Shown piece by piece: positions 43,681 through 52,703 of a DNA stretch of 64,000 nucleotides; positions within the stretch are counted from its first letter, which is position 1, and each line of letters begins with the position of its first letter. The stretch is from Nosema muscidifuracis. Taxonomy: Eukaryota; Microsporidia; Nosematidae. Position numbers and translations under genes: made by a program. Location: contig JAIOKI010000002.1 of NCBI GenBank assembly GCA_028335825.1, positions 434,001 through 498,000 of the forward strand, in the 5' to 3' direction. The notes beneath the pieces are model-generated. The model worked only from the letters and a program-made list of their open reading frames with translations, ran no database searches and had not been told where the DNA came from.

Positions 43681-44583
43681 TTAATCATTAAATTCAACAT
43701 TCTTTTTAATTTCTTCTAGTATTTTTTCATCTTCGATCAATTTAAATATTTTATTACTATCTTCCTTATCAATCAAATCAATTATCTCAAGATATTTTTT
43801 TTCTTTAATTAATTTTCGAATATCTTTATTAATTCCATAATTTAAAAAGTCTGAAAACATGTTCTTAAATTTATTTGTATTGTATATTTTCATTGTCTTT
43901 TCTTTATTAGTACTGTACCCTATCAAAAAAGAATAACTTTTGATATTTCCCAAATATTTGTTACGTTCCAATGGAATATGAATATCTAGAAAAGAAGAAA
44001 GGTCTATATTAAAAAAATCTAAAGATCCATCTTTACATAAAATTATGAGAGATCTTTTATATAAATAAACAGTATGATCAGATAAATATCCATACATAAT
44101 TAAATATATAAACATTTTTAAATGTTTAGTATCTATTGTTTCGTATTTTTCTAATATTTCACTGTTAAAAAAATCGTTGAAATTTTCAGGTTCTTTTTTT
44201 AGTTCATAAACTTCATCAGCTAAATTGTTCCCTGAATAAATCATCAGTAGATTTTTATTACATTTCATATTAAAATTATTTTCTGTATAAAATAATCTGT
44301 TAATTAAGTATTTAACAAGATGTTTGTCATTAGTTTGAGTATCTTTTATATTAAAACTATCTATCATTTCGTATTTATCATATACTTTTATAATATCTTG
44401 ATTTTTAACTAAAGTGTAATTTAACTCTTCTGAGCTTCTATCACATTTGTATGAATATATATTTTTAGTAGCTTTGTCGCATTCATATTCTAAAATCAAT
44501 GCTTCAAATAATAGTATGAAGATGGGTGGTATTAATTTTAGATCTATTACTTCAAAGAACTTTTCAATGTTTTGTCTAATCAT
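43681..44583 (-). CDS. unknown protein with one hydrophobic segment near the N-terminus
   Basis: A 300-residue protein that I do not recognise. Residues 16-31 (LIPPIFILLFEALILE) may be a signal anchor. The rest is mixed alpha/beta with many Lys/Asp/Asn/Ile, and the last 60 residues are strongly helical and charged. CCC directly precedes the ATG on the coding strand (CTACCCATG), so the gene is likely real. It lies on the same strand as the following transporter gene. A lineage-specific membrane-linked protein is the safest description. Confidence 0.6.
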   Translation of the reverse strand: MIRQNIEKFFEVIDLKLIPPIFILLFEALILEYECDKATKNIYSYKCDRSSEELNYTLVKNQDIIKVYDKYEMIDSFNIKDTQTNDKHLVKYLINRLFYTENNFNMKCNKNLLMIYSGNNLADEVYELKKEPENFNDFFNSEILEKYETIDTKHLKMFIYLIMYGYLSDHTVYLYKRSLIILCKDGSLDFFNIDLSSFLDIHIPLERNKYLGNIKSYSFLIGYSTNKEKTMKIYNTNKFKNMFSDFLNYGINKDIRKLIKEKKYLEIIDLIDKEDSNKIFKLIEDEKILEEIKKNVEFND

Positions 44584-44944
44584 GGGTAGTAAAATATCAG
44601 AATGTAGTAAAGAAAAGGAGTAAAATAATTGAGTAAAAAAGGATTAAAAAAATTGAGTAAGAAAAATGAAAATAATTTAAGTAAGAAATGTAAAATAATT
44701 TAAGTAAAAAAGGATTAAAATAATCTAAGTAAAAATATGAAAATATTTTGAATAGAGAATATAAAATAGTAAATAACAACATTATCATTTCGATAGCTTT
44801 TATATTAAAAAAAATTTAAGAATATAAATAAGCATTTACTTTTTAACATATAACTTAAGAAAAAAACATTTACTTTTTAACATATAAATTAAGAAAAAAA
44901 CATTTATTTTTTAACAAACATATAAGTTATATTAAAAAATACAT
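44584..44944. repeat. spacer with short tandem repeats
   Basis: Units near AAGTAAAAAAGGATTAAAAT (44600-44760) and TACTTTTTAACATATAA (44835-44930) each recur three to four times. No gene is supported. Confidence 0.65.
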
Positions 44945-46237
44945 TTATTTATTATCTAGCAAATATAAAACTATAGAAGAACAAGTTATAATTAGACAAA
45001 CATAAAAATAATATCTAAATCTTTGTTTGACATCCGACTTTTTATATATTGATAGACAAGATAAAGAAATATGAATAAGAGAAGATACAAACATATTAAA
45101 ACTAAATATAAAATTCTTATAAGGATGTGTGTTAAATTCAGTATAAAGAATAATCTTAATAGAAGTAGAAAGAGAAAATGAAATAGTAAAAAATAAATAA
45201 GAAAGACTTAGTGAATCAACTACATAAAGTAAAAAAAGACTAGCATTTGTACAAAGAGTAATTGCTAAAGAAAGATGAAATCTATACTTGTCAGTTACAG
45301 GAATCTTAGCCATCATATAACAAATAATAACTGAACATATTTTTGCTATTCCATCTATATAACCATGCATAACAATTTCTTTCTTCTTAAGTTCAATATC
45401 TTCTTCAGATTTATCAAGTTTAATAACTCCAAGTAAAATAAATAAATTTATCAAAAGCTCTGAAAAATATCTAAAAGGAGTCAGAACGAAAAAAATGTAT
45501 TTCGTCACGATACTTCTTCCACATCTTCTTCTTTCTATAAAAACATTAGCAGAAAAAAATGATAAACAAATCACTAAAATATTGGCAGTTATACTTAATA
45601 AACAAAGACTCATTATACCAAAATCTGATACCAAACTAAAATTATTTTGTAATTCTTTAGCTATAGAAACTTTTTCTTTAGTCTGATTATCATTATCTAA
45701 TAATAAAGCTGAAAAAAGAGCACATATAAGTGTAAATATTGATAAATTAAGATTAAGAAAATAACTCTTAGTACTTATAAATATATCTTGACCTATCCAA
45801 GAAGAAATAACACTTGCTGTGCATTTAAGTATGGTAATTTCACTCATTAAATCCTTATTTTTATGTTTATCTGTCCCGAAGTTACTAACTACAACAGATT
45901 TGAGCACAGAATTTAAAGCTGTAGAAGATCCGTGCAAAGAAGAAATAATCTTTCCTATTAAAAAATCTCGATCACTCATGATTAATAATAAATAATAAGC
46001 TGCAATTTCTATAAAAGTATCTATAAATAATGAAAGCTTATTTCCAAAAATCTTAACTATCAAAAACGAGAACAGTGCAACTATCAACGAACTAACGAAA
46101 AAATAAACATTCATAGTATTGTAAATTTCCTTATTCTTAAATTTCTTTACATCTATTAGATATGGAACTAAGAATGGTGAAAATGGTGTGAATGATTTTA
46201 GACCGTAGAATAAATAGATCGCGATCTTTTTGGACAT
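44945..46237 (-). CDS. SLC19-like (reduced folate carrier family) transporter
   Basis: This is a 430-residue protein with about 11-12 transmembrane segments. The N-terminus (LFYGLKSFTPFSPFLVPYLI) resembles the first helix and PFLTPYL loop of reduced folate carriers and thiamine transporters. The following helices (IEIAAYYLLLIMS, then HGSSTALNSVLKSVVVS and VISSWIGQDIF) keep the family's order. Substrate could be folate, thiamine or another anionic metabolite taken from the host. A CCCC element lies 9 bases before the ATG. Microsporidia lack many vitamin pathways, so an importer makes sense, but the substrate is not shown by sequence. Confidence 0.72.
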   Translation of the reverse strand: MSKKIAIYLFYGLKSFTPFSPFLVPYLIDVKKFKNKEIYNTMNVYFFVSSLIVALFSFLIVKIFGNKLSLFIDTFIEIAAYYLLLIMSDRDFLIGKIISSLHGSSTALNSVLKSVVVSNFGTDKHKNKDLMSEITILKCTASVISSWIGQDIFISTKSYFLNLNLSIFTLICALFSALLLDNDNQTKEKVSIAKELQNNFSLVSDFGIMSLCLLSITANILVICLSFFSANVFIERRRCGRSIVTKYIFFVLTPFRYFSELLINLFILLGVIKLDKSEEDIELKKKEIVMHGYIDGIAKICSVIICYMMAKIPVTDKYRFHLSLAITLCTNASLFLLYVVDSLSLSYLFFTISFSLSTSIKIILYTEFNTHPYKNFIFSFNMFVSSLIHISLSCLSIYKKSDVKQRFRYYFYVCLIITCSSIVLYLLDNK

Positions 46238-46762
46238 TCAATAAAAGGGGTGTACACAATAAAATAAAAATTTATAAAAAAGGGAAATTTATTAATTTGA
46301 AAGATAATTAGTTTTAATTAAAAATAAAGATTAATAATTGTATTAAATAACTAGATATTATTTTTAATAAATAATAAGATATTATTTTTTATTAAATAAT
46401 AAGAAATTATTTTTTATTAAATAGAAAGATTTATTTATATTAGTAATAAGATAATTTGTTTTTATAAAATAATAAGATAATTTGTTTTTAATGAATAATA
46501 AGATAATTATTTTTTAATAAATAACTAAATAATTTGTTTTTATTAAATAATAAGATAATTATTTTTTATTAAATAGAAAGATATTATTTACAATAAAATA
46601 TTAAGATATTATTTACTATAAAATAGGAAGATATTTTTTTTATCAAATAATAAGATATTATTTTTAATTAAATAATTTTTTTAAAAAATTTGACACTTTA
46701 AAAAAAACGTGGAACATTTTTAATCATAAAAAAAATATAAAAATTCTCTTTTAATTATTTCC
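46238..46762. repeat. spacer of AATAATAAGATAATTATTTT-type repeats
   Basis: Ten or more imperfect units of about 30 bp (AATAATAAGATATTATTTTT-like) run from about 46330 to 46680. No gene is present. Confidence 0.7.
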
Positions 46763-47044
46763 TTATAGTATTTTACCATTCAAATCGATTTTAGAATTAT
46801 TACACTGCTCCTTTAATATTTTTACTAGATCAGTATGTGATTTATCACCTTGTAACAAAATACTACGATCTTCATTAACTGAACCACCACATGCTAATTT
46901 CTTTTTAAGTAATTGAACTAGTTTACTAAGTTCATCTTCATTCATATCAGGTATGTTACTTATTTTAGTTACTTTCTTGTTTCTAACTTGTTGTATTTTT
47001 ACACGTATTATGCAGTTCTCTTCTTGAACTATATCATTTTGCAT
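46763..47044 (-). CDS. SUI1: translation initiation factor eIF1 (SUI1)
   Basis: eIF1 binds the 40S subunit near the P site and guards start-codon choice. The SUI1 fold is visible: IIRVKIQQVRNKKVTKISNI, then LSKLVQLLKKKLACGGSV and ILLQGDKSHTDLVKILKEQ. Compared with the usual about 108-113 residues, this 93-residue form has a very short N-terminal tail. The other factors that carry a SUI1 fold (DENR, eIF2D) are longer. A CCC element lies 11 bases before the ATG. Tight spacing (31 bases) separates it from PUS3 upstream on the same strand. Confidence 0.92.
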   Translation of the reverse strand: MQNDIVQEENCIIRVKIQQVRNKKVTKISNIPDMNEDELSKLVQLLKKKLACGGSVNEDRSILLQGDKSHTDLVKILKEQCNNSKIDLNGKIL

Positions 47045-47075
47045 GTATTTGTTCTGGGCTATAAATTAAAATTTT

Positions 47076-47987
47076 TTATTTAGAATTTTGTGATTTAAAA
47101 ATTTCTTTTTCGATTTTGTGTTTGATTAAACATTTGCTAAAAATTTCAAGATTTTCTCTATGTTTAGGAAGAGTGTAAAAAGATAATTTAGTTGGGTAAA
47201 CAGCCTCATAAAATACCAAATTATTTGGATCTGATATACCAACACTTTCGAAATCGAATACCTCGTTCCTCCCTGATTTATCAAGGACCCAAAATATCTT
47301 TCTAACCATATTGTGTAAAAATGATCTAGCACGAATATCTAAGTACATTAAATCTTCATCTTCTTTTATTTGACAAACGTCTATTGTTCTTTCATACCTT
47401 GCATTCTCATCACTATGTTTTGATAAATTGTAAAAATTTTTCATATTTTTTATTGTTTCGCACATTTCTTCCATTTTTTTTACATCGTAATTATCTTTAC
47501 AAAAGTAATATCTATATTTCCTTTGTACACAAGTAAATCTAGCACTGAAATCATCCTCGACAGGAGCCCATCCCAAAATTCGTATATTATTTGGTAAATA
47601 ATTGTTTAGAATTTTTTCGTAATTAAATTCCATAGAATCTTCTGGAATTAAATTATACCGGTTAGAAGAAAAAGAAAATCTTGACTTTACAGATAAAGAA
47701 GCTATCATTCCTACTGCTGATACTCCAGAATCAGTTCTTCCTGCATAAGTTATTTTTTCTCCTAAAGTGGACATTAATAATGCATTCCTTATATGATTAC
47801 CAATAGTATTGCCATATTTAAATTCAGCTAATCCACTGTATTCACTCCCATCATAAGCAATTTTTAGTGCTATATTTCTGTAAGTTAAGAAATCAATCTT
47901 CTTAAATTTTCTATATGGTTTATAAATTAAAGAAATGAGTTCTTCTTTACTCAAAGATTTCAAATATTCAAGATAGTTATTTTTCAT
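47076..47987 (-). CDS. DEG1: tRNA pseudouridine synthase PUS3/DEG1 (TruA family)
   Basis: PUS3 forms pseudouridine at tRNA positions 38 and 39. The catalytic block YAGRTDSGVSA contains the active Asp. IAYDGSEYSGLAEF, FSARFTCVQRKYRYYF and RSFLHNMVRKIFWVL are TruA-family blocks. The N-terminal lead (YLKSLSKEELISLIYKPYRK) resembles the helix found before the TruA core in PUS3. At 303 residues it is shorter than yeast (442). Its 3' end lies 31 bases from the eIF1 start, on the same strand. A CCC element lies 5 bases before the ATG. Confidence 0.92.
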   Translation of the reverse strand: MKNNYLEYLKSLSKEELISLIYKPYRKFKKIDFLTYRNIALKIAYDGSEYSGLAEFKYGNTIGNHIRNALLMSTLGEKITYAGRTDSGVSAVGMIASLSVKSRFSFSSNRYNLIPEDSMEFNYEKILNNYLPNNIRILGWAPVEDDFSARFTCVQRKYRYYFCKDNYDVKKMEEMCETIKNMKNFYNLSKHSDENARYERTIDVCQIKEDEDLMYLDIRARSFLHNMVRKIFWVLDKSGRNEVFDFESVGISDPNNLVFYEAVYPTKLSFYTLPKHRENLEIFSKCLIKHKIEKEIFKSQNSK

Positions 47988-47989
47988 AG

Positions 47990-48205
47990 GTGGGTAAAGA
48001 ATTTTTCATAAGAACGTTAAATTTTTTATAATAGTTATTTTTCATAAGAACGTTAAATTTTTTATAATAGTTATTTTTCATAAAACGTTAAACTTTTTAT
48101 AATAGTTATTTTTATAGCTAAATATAAAATTTTAAATTGATTATTATAATGAGGTTAAATTTTTTAAAATAACTATTTTTTCATAGAACGTTAGACTTTT
48201 TTTAA
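47990..48205. repeat. about 40-bp tandem repeats
   Basis: Four imperfect copies of TATAATAGTTATTTTTCATA plus AGAACGTTAAATTTTT fill the gap between PUS3 and eS19. The copy closest to PUS3 is partial. Confidence 0.75.
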
Positions 48206-48210
48206 ATAAT

Positions 48211-48624
48211 TTATTCTTTCAAAGACTGAATCACATCCATAATAATTTCCTTAGCATTTGGAGTAAGCATATCCTTCTTGTTACTTAGATCAACATATCC
48301 AATTTTATTTAAGTTATCAAAAATGCTTGAAATAAACATTTCATCAGCTTTTACAAATTTACTTGGTCTTCTGCCTCTATTTTTATAATTACCGAATTCT
48401 ACGCATGCTTCTTCAACTGTCATTCCTCCTTTCTTAGCTATAAGATTAATTATAGCAGCCATACGTGCATGGTACCAATCATCAGATACAGGGCTATTTT
48501 CTTTACCAGTACTAGTTTTTAATATATCGTAGTCTTTTGGCATTACTATATCTGAATTGTTCTGTAAACTTTTCTTTAATATGTTTACAAAATCAGTTGT
48601 TTTAACAGTGAAGATTTCGTCCAT
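48211..48624 (-). CDS. RPS19: 40S ribosomal protein S19 (eS19)
   Basis: A small-subunit protein needed for 18S rRNA maturation and 40S assembly. [49 protein letters not shown] and [13 protein letters not shown] all match eS19 in order. The open frame extends to 48681, but a CCC element lies 4 bases before the ATG at 48624, and the family N-terminus starts close to that point. I therefore give 137 residues, the normal eS19 size (about 144). Confidence 0.96.
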   Translation of the reverse strand: MDEIFTVKTTDFVNILKKSLQNNSDIVMPKDYDILKTSTGKENSPVSDDWYHARMAAIINLIAKKGGMTVEEACVEFGNYKNRGRRPSKFVKADEMFISSIFDNLNKIGYVDLSNKKDMLTPNAKEIIMDVIQSLKE

Positions 48625-48628
48625 TTGA

Positions 48629-48631
48629 GGG
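48629..48631 (-). promoter_or_regulatory. CCC element that decides the eS19 start
   Basis: Coding strand TTTTTACCCTCAAATGG places CCC just before ATG 48624, and downstream of the first in-frame ATG at 48681. Confidence 0.7.
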
Positions 48632-48884
48632 TAAAAAATTTTAAATAAAAAATATGAAAAGTTGAAGGTATAAAAATTCAAATATTCGACAGAGATAATA
48701 ATAAAAATATTTAGATAATCTAAAAAACTTTATAACAATAATATTTAGATAATTTAAAAAAATTAAATAATAAAAACTAAATAATAAAAATATTTAAATA
48801 ATAATAAAAAACTAAATACTAAAAATATTTAAATGATAATGAAAAACTTTATAACAATAATATTTAAATAAAAATCCAAAACAT

Positions 48885-49430
48885 TTATTCTTCCTTTCTT
48901 CTCTTCTTTTCAGAAATAGTTTCTGCAACTTCTTTCTTGTTAAATAAGGTGTTTAACTCCAAAGGTCTTAAAATTTCTTTTCCAAAGATGTATCTACGAT
49001 ATAAAGGACTAAGAATCATATTTCTAATAGGAACAGTACCAGAAATAAGAATTGGTTGAATAACATTCCATTTAAAATGTAATACTAAAACAATAAGTCC
49101 TTGCATTAAAGCACTTTTATGTGTTTTGTTCAATTCTTTTAAATCATATTCAGAATAAGTAATTTCAATTTCTTCTTCTATATCATTATTCTCTTGAAAT
49201 AACCCAACTTCTTTCTTAATCTTCATTTTTCTCTGATCATTTAAACTAGCTATTCTCTTTTTAATAATAAAATAAAAAGCTATTTGTAATAAATTACTTA
49301 CCAAATAGATTATTCTTAATGTCATAAGTACCTTTGGCTCCATAAAATATGGTTTCTTAGATATTTGCATTGTTAAAATTGACAATCCGAAGTTTATAAA
49401 TTGGTCTATTGTACTTAATGGTAAACTCAT
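48885..49430 (-). CDS. PHO88: PHO88/SND3 ER membrane protein
   Basis: PHO88 (SND3) is an ER membrane protein first linked to phosphate uptake and later to the SRP-independent targeting route. The match covers the whole length: a first helix near ISILTMQISKKPYF, then RIIYLVSNLLQIAFYFIIKKRI, the central YSEYDLKELNK motif and LVLHFKWNVIQPILISGT followed by the FGKEILRPL segment. At 181 residues it is normal for the family. The frame opens at a TTG upstream, but the first ATG (49430) follows CCCC by 4 bases, so I use it. Confidence 0.9.
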   Translation of the reverse strand: MSLPLSTIDQFINFGLSILTMQISKKPYFMEPKVLMTLRIIYLVSNLLQIAFYFIIKKRIASLNDQRKMKIKKEVGLFQENNDIEEEIEITYSEYDLKELNKTHKSALMQGLIVLVLHFKWNVIQPILISGTVPIRNMILSPLYRRYIFGKEILRPLELNTLFNKKEVAETISEKKRRKEE

Positions 49431-49434
49431 ATGA

Positions 49435-49438
49435 GGGG
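49435..49438 (-). promoter_or_regulatory. CCCC element before the PHO88 start
   Basis: Coding strand GACCCCTCATATGAG places CCCC 4 bases before ATG 49430 and fixes the start. Confidence 0.65.
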
Positions 49439-49622
49439 TCAAAAAAAAATATTATAAACTTAGCATAAACATAAATAATAAAAAAAGAAACTCTTTAAAA
49501 ATATTAAAATTGTCTGATGACTTATTCTTAATAATAAATCTAATAAACCAATCATATTTCTAACAATGTATTGATCTTAAAGATTGTTAGATGTTCTTCA
49601 TTTAATAAATTAAATATTAAAA

Positions 49623-49922
49623 ATGTTTCGGATGCTTATAATGTTGATTATGTACCAAGCATTTTGTAAATTCAACAAGGCAGGAACTATACCAATATAC
49701 AATAACAGAATTGTAATGGTAGATTCTATGAAGCATTCAAATAAACTAGTTTTACCTAAAGGAAATATAAAAAAACATGAAACAGATGTAGAAGCAGCTA
49801 TAAGAGAGACAATTGAAGAATCAGGAGCAAAAGGTAAATTAAAAATGTCTGATGTATTCACACATAATAATGTAAAATATTTTATATTGGAAGTTGATAA
49901 ATTAGAAAATGATATCTTTTAA
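49623..49922 (+). CDS. Nudix hydrolase, diphosphoinositol-polyphosphate type
   Basis: The Nudix box is complete at residues 47-69: GNIKKHETDVEAAIRETIEE then SGA, matching G-x5-E-x7-R-E-U-x-E-E-x-G-U. The lead AGTIPIYNNRIVMVDS and LPKGN fit the DIPP/Aps1 group, which cleaves diphosphoinositol polyphosphates and diadenosine polyphosphates. The frame stops after ENDIF at 49922. The next frame continues with TFDEVKNNKKIKNGIKKIIA and ends at 50008, which looks like the missing C-terminus. One extra T in the run 49917-49920 would join them. The joined protein would be about 128 residues and would overlap the 3' end of the facing gene by about 11 bases. Confidence 0.82.
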   Translation: MFRMLIMLIMYQAFCKFNKAGTIPIYNNRIVMVDSMKHSNKLVLPKGNIKKHETDVEAAIRETIEESGAKGKLKMSDVFTHNNVKYFILEVDKLENDIF

Positions 49923-49997
49923 CATTTGATGAAGTAAAAAATAATAAAAAGATCAAGAATGGTATTAAAAAGATTATAGCATCTTTGGATAAGAAAT

Positions 49998-50639
49998 TTA
50001 CTGATTAAAAAATTTATTTAAAATATTGTAATTGTGTATTGTCAAGTAAAACAAAAAATTAATTTCTTTTTTTTCTTTAAGGTGTAATAAATAGCCTAGA
50101 GAAAGATCACCACAACATTTACAGTCAAAAATTTCTTTGATTTCTATTTTTTTATCAACAATATCTATCATTAAATTTTTATCGACTAAATCATTTATGA
50201 AAGAAGTCCCGATAAAATCGAAATCATTCAAAATTATTTTATAAAATTCTTCTAAATTTTTAGGGTCGCAAATTTTAATTTTATCTTTATTTTTAATAGT
50301 ACACAAATTTTTTGTATCATAATCTTGATAATAATCTGGTTCTAAAATATCAATAAATTTAATATATTCTTCTTTACTAATGTTTATATATCCTCTTTTA
50401 TTAATTATTACTCTCTCTTTATTCTTTTTCTTATCAGATTTAAAAATTAAATAAATTTTTTTAGTTTCGCTAATGTTACACAAATTTCTCAAATTTATTT
50501 CTTTATGATAAAAAATCGAATCTTTATATAAGAAATCGTCTATGAAAAGAATAACATCTTTTTGTAAAGAATCTGATACAGTATCAGAACAAATATTAGG
50601 AATAGCACCAGTACGAGTTGATATTAAATATTTAGACAT
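49998..50639 (-). CDS. reduced queuine tRNA-ribosyltransferase accessory subunit (QTRT2-like)
   Basis: In eukaryotes, QTRT1 and QTRT2 together insert queuine into tRNA wobble position 34. The N-terminus (YLISTRTGAIPNICSDTV) follows the QTRT2 start (LLYTKTGSAPHLTHHT). The middle ISKEEYIKFIDILEPDYYQ resembles the SKFMAIQKALQPDWFQ block. The end FDCKCCGDLSLGYLLHL then ILNKFF-type tail follows the zinc-site block CSCYCC...YIHHLL...HN. The first zinc Cys appears to be Phe. At 213 residues it is half the normal size (about 415), so the barrel is heavily trimmed and probably not catalytic. CCCC lies 2 bases before the ATG. Confidence 0.6.
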   Translation of the reverse strand: MSKYLISTRTGAIPNICSDTVSDSLQKDVILFIDDFLYKDSIFYHKEINLRNLCNISETKKIYLIFKSDKKKNKERVIINKRGYINISKEEYIKFIDILEPDYYQDYDTKNLCTIKNKDKIKICDPKNLEEFYKIILNDFDFIGTSFINDLVDKNLMIDIVDKKIEIKEIFDCKCCGDLSLGYLLHLKEKKEINFLFYLTIHNYNILNKFFNQ

Positions 50640-51956
50640 TGGGGTTTATAATAAGAAAATATTATTAAAAAATTCTTAAAAGATTTTTTTATGTTTGACA
50701 TTAAATATTAGCAAGTAAATTTCTAAGTATTTATTAATTAATAAGTAGTTCAATGAAATAATTACTTATTTCTTCATTTTCATTACAGCAATTAAATTTA
50801 AGTATTTATTAATTAATAGGTAGTTCAATGAAACGACTTACCTATTTCTTCATTTTCATTACAGCAATTAAATCACTTGCATATTGTAGTGGTATAAAAA
50901 AGGCACAACATTCCCTGCTTTTAAATGACATATATCAATGTTTATAATAAATATAAGACTTTTAAAAAATTATAAAACTAATCTACCTCAAAATGTAATG
51001 AGACTTTTCTATAACACTCTTTCATAATTCAATTATTACTTCTTAGTATCTTCATAGATCCAAATATTTAATTAAAAAAAAGATATCGTTTTTAATAATA
51101 TTAATATAATAAGTAATTGAAAGTATTTTCTTTATACTTATCATCTACATAAACACCTACTTTATATTAACATACATAAGATAGAAAAGTTAAAATACAT
51201 AAAATATTTTATCAATACATGCTGTCATATTCAACAAAGATTCAAAACATGTCATTATAGAAAGTTTTATAAAGATCATTTAAAATAAAGAACTATTATA
51301 ATATCCTGTCATTTTATGAAATATAATAATTTAATATTTTATAATTAATTATTTTTGTTATTGTTTTTAATTAAATATAATAATTTAATATTTTAAAAAT
51401 ATCATAATTAGAAACCTTTTAATATTTTATAATTAATTGTTTTTAATTAAATATAATAATTTCATATTTTTAAAATATCTTAGTCAGAAACCTTTTAATA
51501 TTTTATAAATACTCTTCTTTATATATTTATAATAACATTATCTATTATAAAGACATCAGTATAATATCTAATTACTAGATATAAAATGACTTTAGAATAA
51601 ATCTATTTCATAAAGAATAATTAAATTAATATCTTATAGTTTTACTAATTTTAAATAAATATGTAAGTGATAAATTTAAACTAAATTTATATGGTCTTGA
51701 AACTTTATAAATAACTGATTTTTCAAATTGACAGATTTTACTTTTTTATTTAACTGATCGTTTTAAGAATGAATTAAAATTTGAAATTTATCAATAAACC
51801 TGTCAAATTTGTTAATAAACAAACAAAGTTTAACAAGTCTTTTTAATTTAAATATGCATTTGTAATTCAATTGAGTACAACAAAATTTAACAAGTCTTTT
51901 TAATTTAAACATCCATTTGTAAATTAATTAGTCAAAAATATAATTTAATTGAGTTT
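50640..51956. other. 1.3-kb spacer with a structured RNA-like block
   Basis: No ORF is supported. Bases 50711-50930 hold a striking pair of similar hairpins and a GC-richer segment (separate entry). Later parts show a direct repeat AAATTTAACAAGTCTTTTTA near 51836-51912 and AT-rich repeats near 51340-51500. Confidence 0.55.
50711..50925. ncRNA. candidate structured RNA with two tandem hairpins
   Basis: Two 74-75 bp copies (50724-50797 and 50799-50873) each form a hairpin: AATAAGTA (50740-50747) with TACTTATT (50763-50770), and AATAGGTA (50815-50822) with TACCTATT (50839-50846). Copies differ by a compensatory A-T to G-C change, which keeps the stem. An outer stem GCAAGT (50711-50716) with ACTTGC (50875-50880) encloses both. 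A GC-richer piece with a third hairpin (TGTAGTG with CACAACA) follows. Strand and identity are unknown. Chance inverted repeats after a simple duplication are the alternative. Confidence 0.35.
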
Positions 51957-52538
51957 TTACAAATCGATTGGTTCAAAGATGATTTTTTCTGGAGCTTTAT
52001 AAACCTTATTAGATTTAAATTTAAATAGTTCGTTAAAAATATCGAAATTATATTTTTTACCAATTCTTTCTTTGTTCCTATTTTTTATATCAAACCCGTG
52101 TAACTTATGCTTAGATCCACCCATTTCTTCCTTAGATAAAAGATCTTTCTGTGGTCGGTAATCGTGTAAATACATACACTCGTTATTCTGACAGGGTACT
52201 CCTTTCAAAAAAAATGAGCAATATTTTGTAGTACCATATGTACATTTCAATATTTTTCCTTCCAAAATACTTTCATCAACTTCTTGTATACATAATCTAG
52301 CTTCATCTTCGTTATTATATGTAATATATGCACTAGCTGTTGATTCAATAACACTGGCTCTTTTGTTTACCACTATTTTTTTTATAAATCCAAATTGTCC
52401 AAAAAATTCTTTTCTCGATAAAACATTCTCATCTGCATATTTCTGTGGAATACATATTATGTATACTAAACTTTTTTGTATGATACGTATATTGTTATAA
52501 TCATTATTGGTCTCACAATGTGGTGTGTATGTGTTCAT
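51957..52538 (-). CDS. NOT4: NOT4-like RRM plus CCCH protein without RING
   Basis: NOT4 is the E3 ubiquitin ligase subunit of CCR4-NOT. This protein begins where the NOT4 RRM begins: RIIQKSLVYIICIPQKYADE then NVLSRKEFFGQFGFIKKIVV. It continues with the NOT4-specific CCCH finger CSFFLKGVPCQNNECMYLH and the LSKEEM that follows it. The N-terminal RING finger (about 90 residues in yeast and human) is absent, and CCC just before the ATG supports the short start. The C-terminal 60 residues are basic. It may still act as an RNA- or ribosome-binding part of CCR4-NOT, but it cannot be a RING ligase by itself. Confidence 0.85.
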   Translation of the reverse strand: MNTYTPHCETNNDYNNIRIIQKSLVYIICIPQKYADENVLSRKEFFGQFGFIKKIVVNKRASVIESTASAYITYNNEDEARLCIQEVDESILEGKILKCTYGTTKYCSFFLKGVPCQNNECMYLHDYRPQKDLLSKEEMGGSKHKLHGFDIKNRNKERIGKKYNFDIFNELFKFKSNKVYKAPEKIIFEPIDL

Positions 52539-52703
52539 AAGGGTTTTATTTTTTTTTTGATTTTTATAGTTTTGTACAATTCGTATCGTCCATTAATCTA
52601 TCAGTAAAACATTACTGATAAAAAAATATCAAATCCTTTAATAATAAAGACGTGGACAACTAAAATAATCAACTGATTAAACTCCTTTACATTTAAATGT
52701 TTA

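Noticed and set aside
50880-50930. Minus-strand hairpin with loop GCCTTTTTTATACC, reminiscent of U5 snRNA loop I
   Set aside because: The loop is too long and there is no convincing Sm site or 3' stem; I kept only the general RNA-like call.
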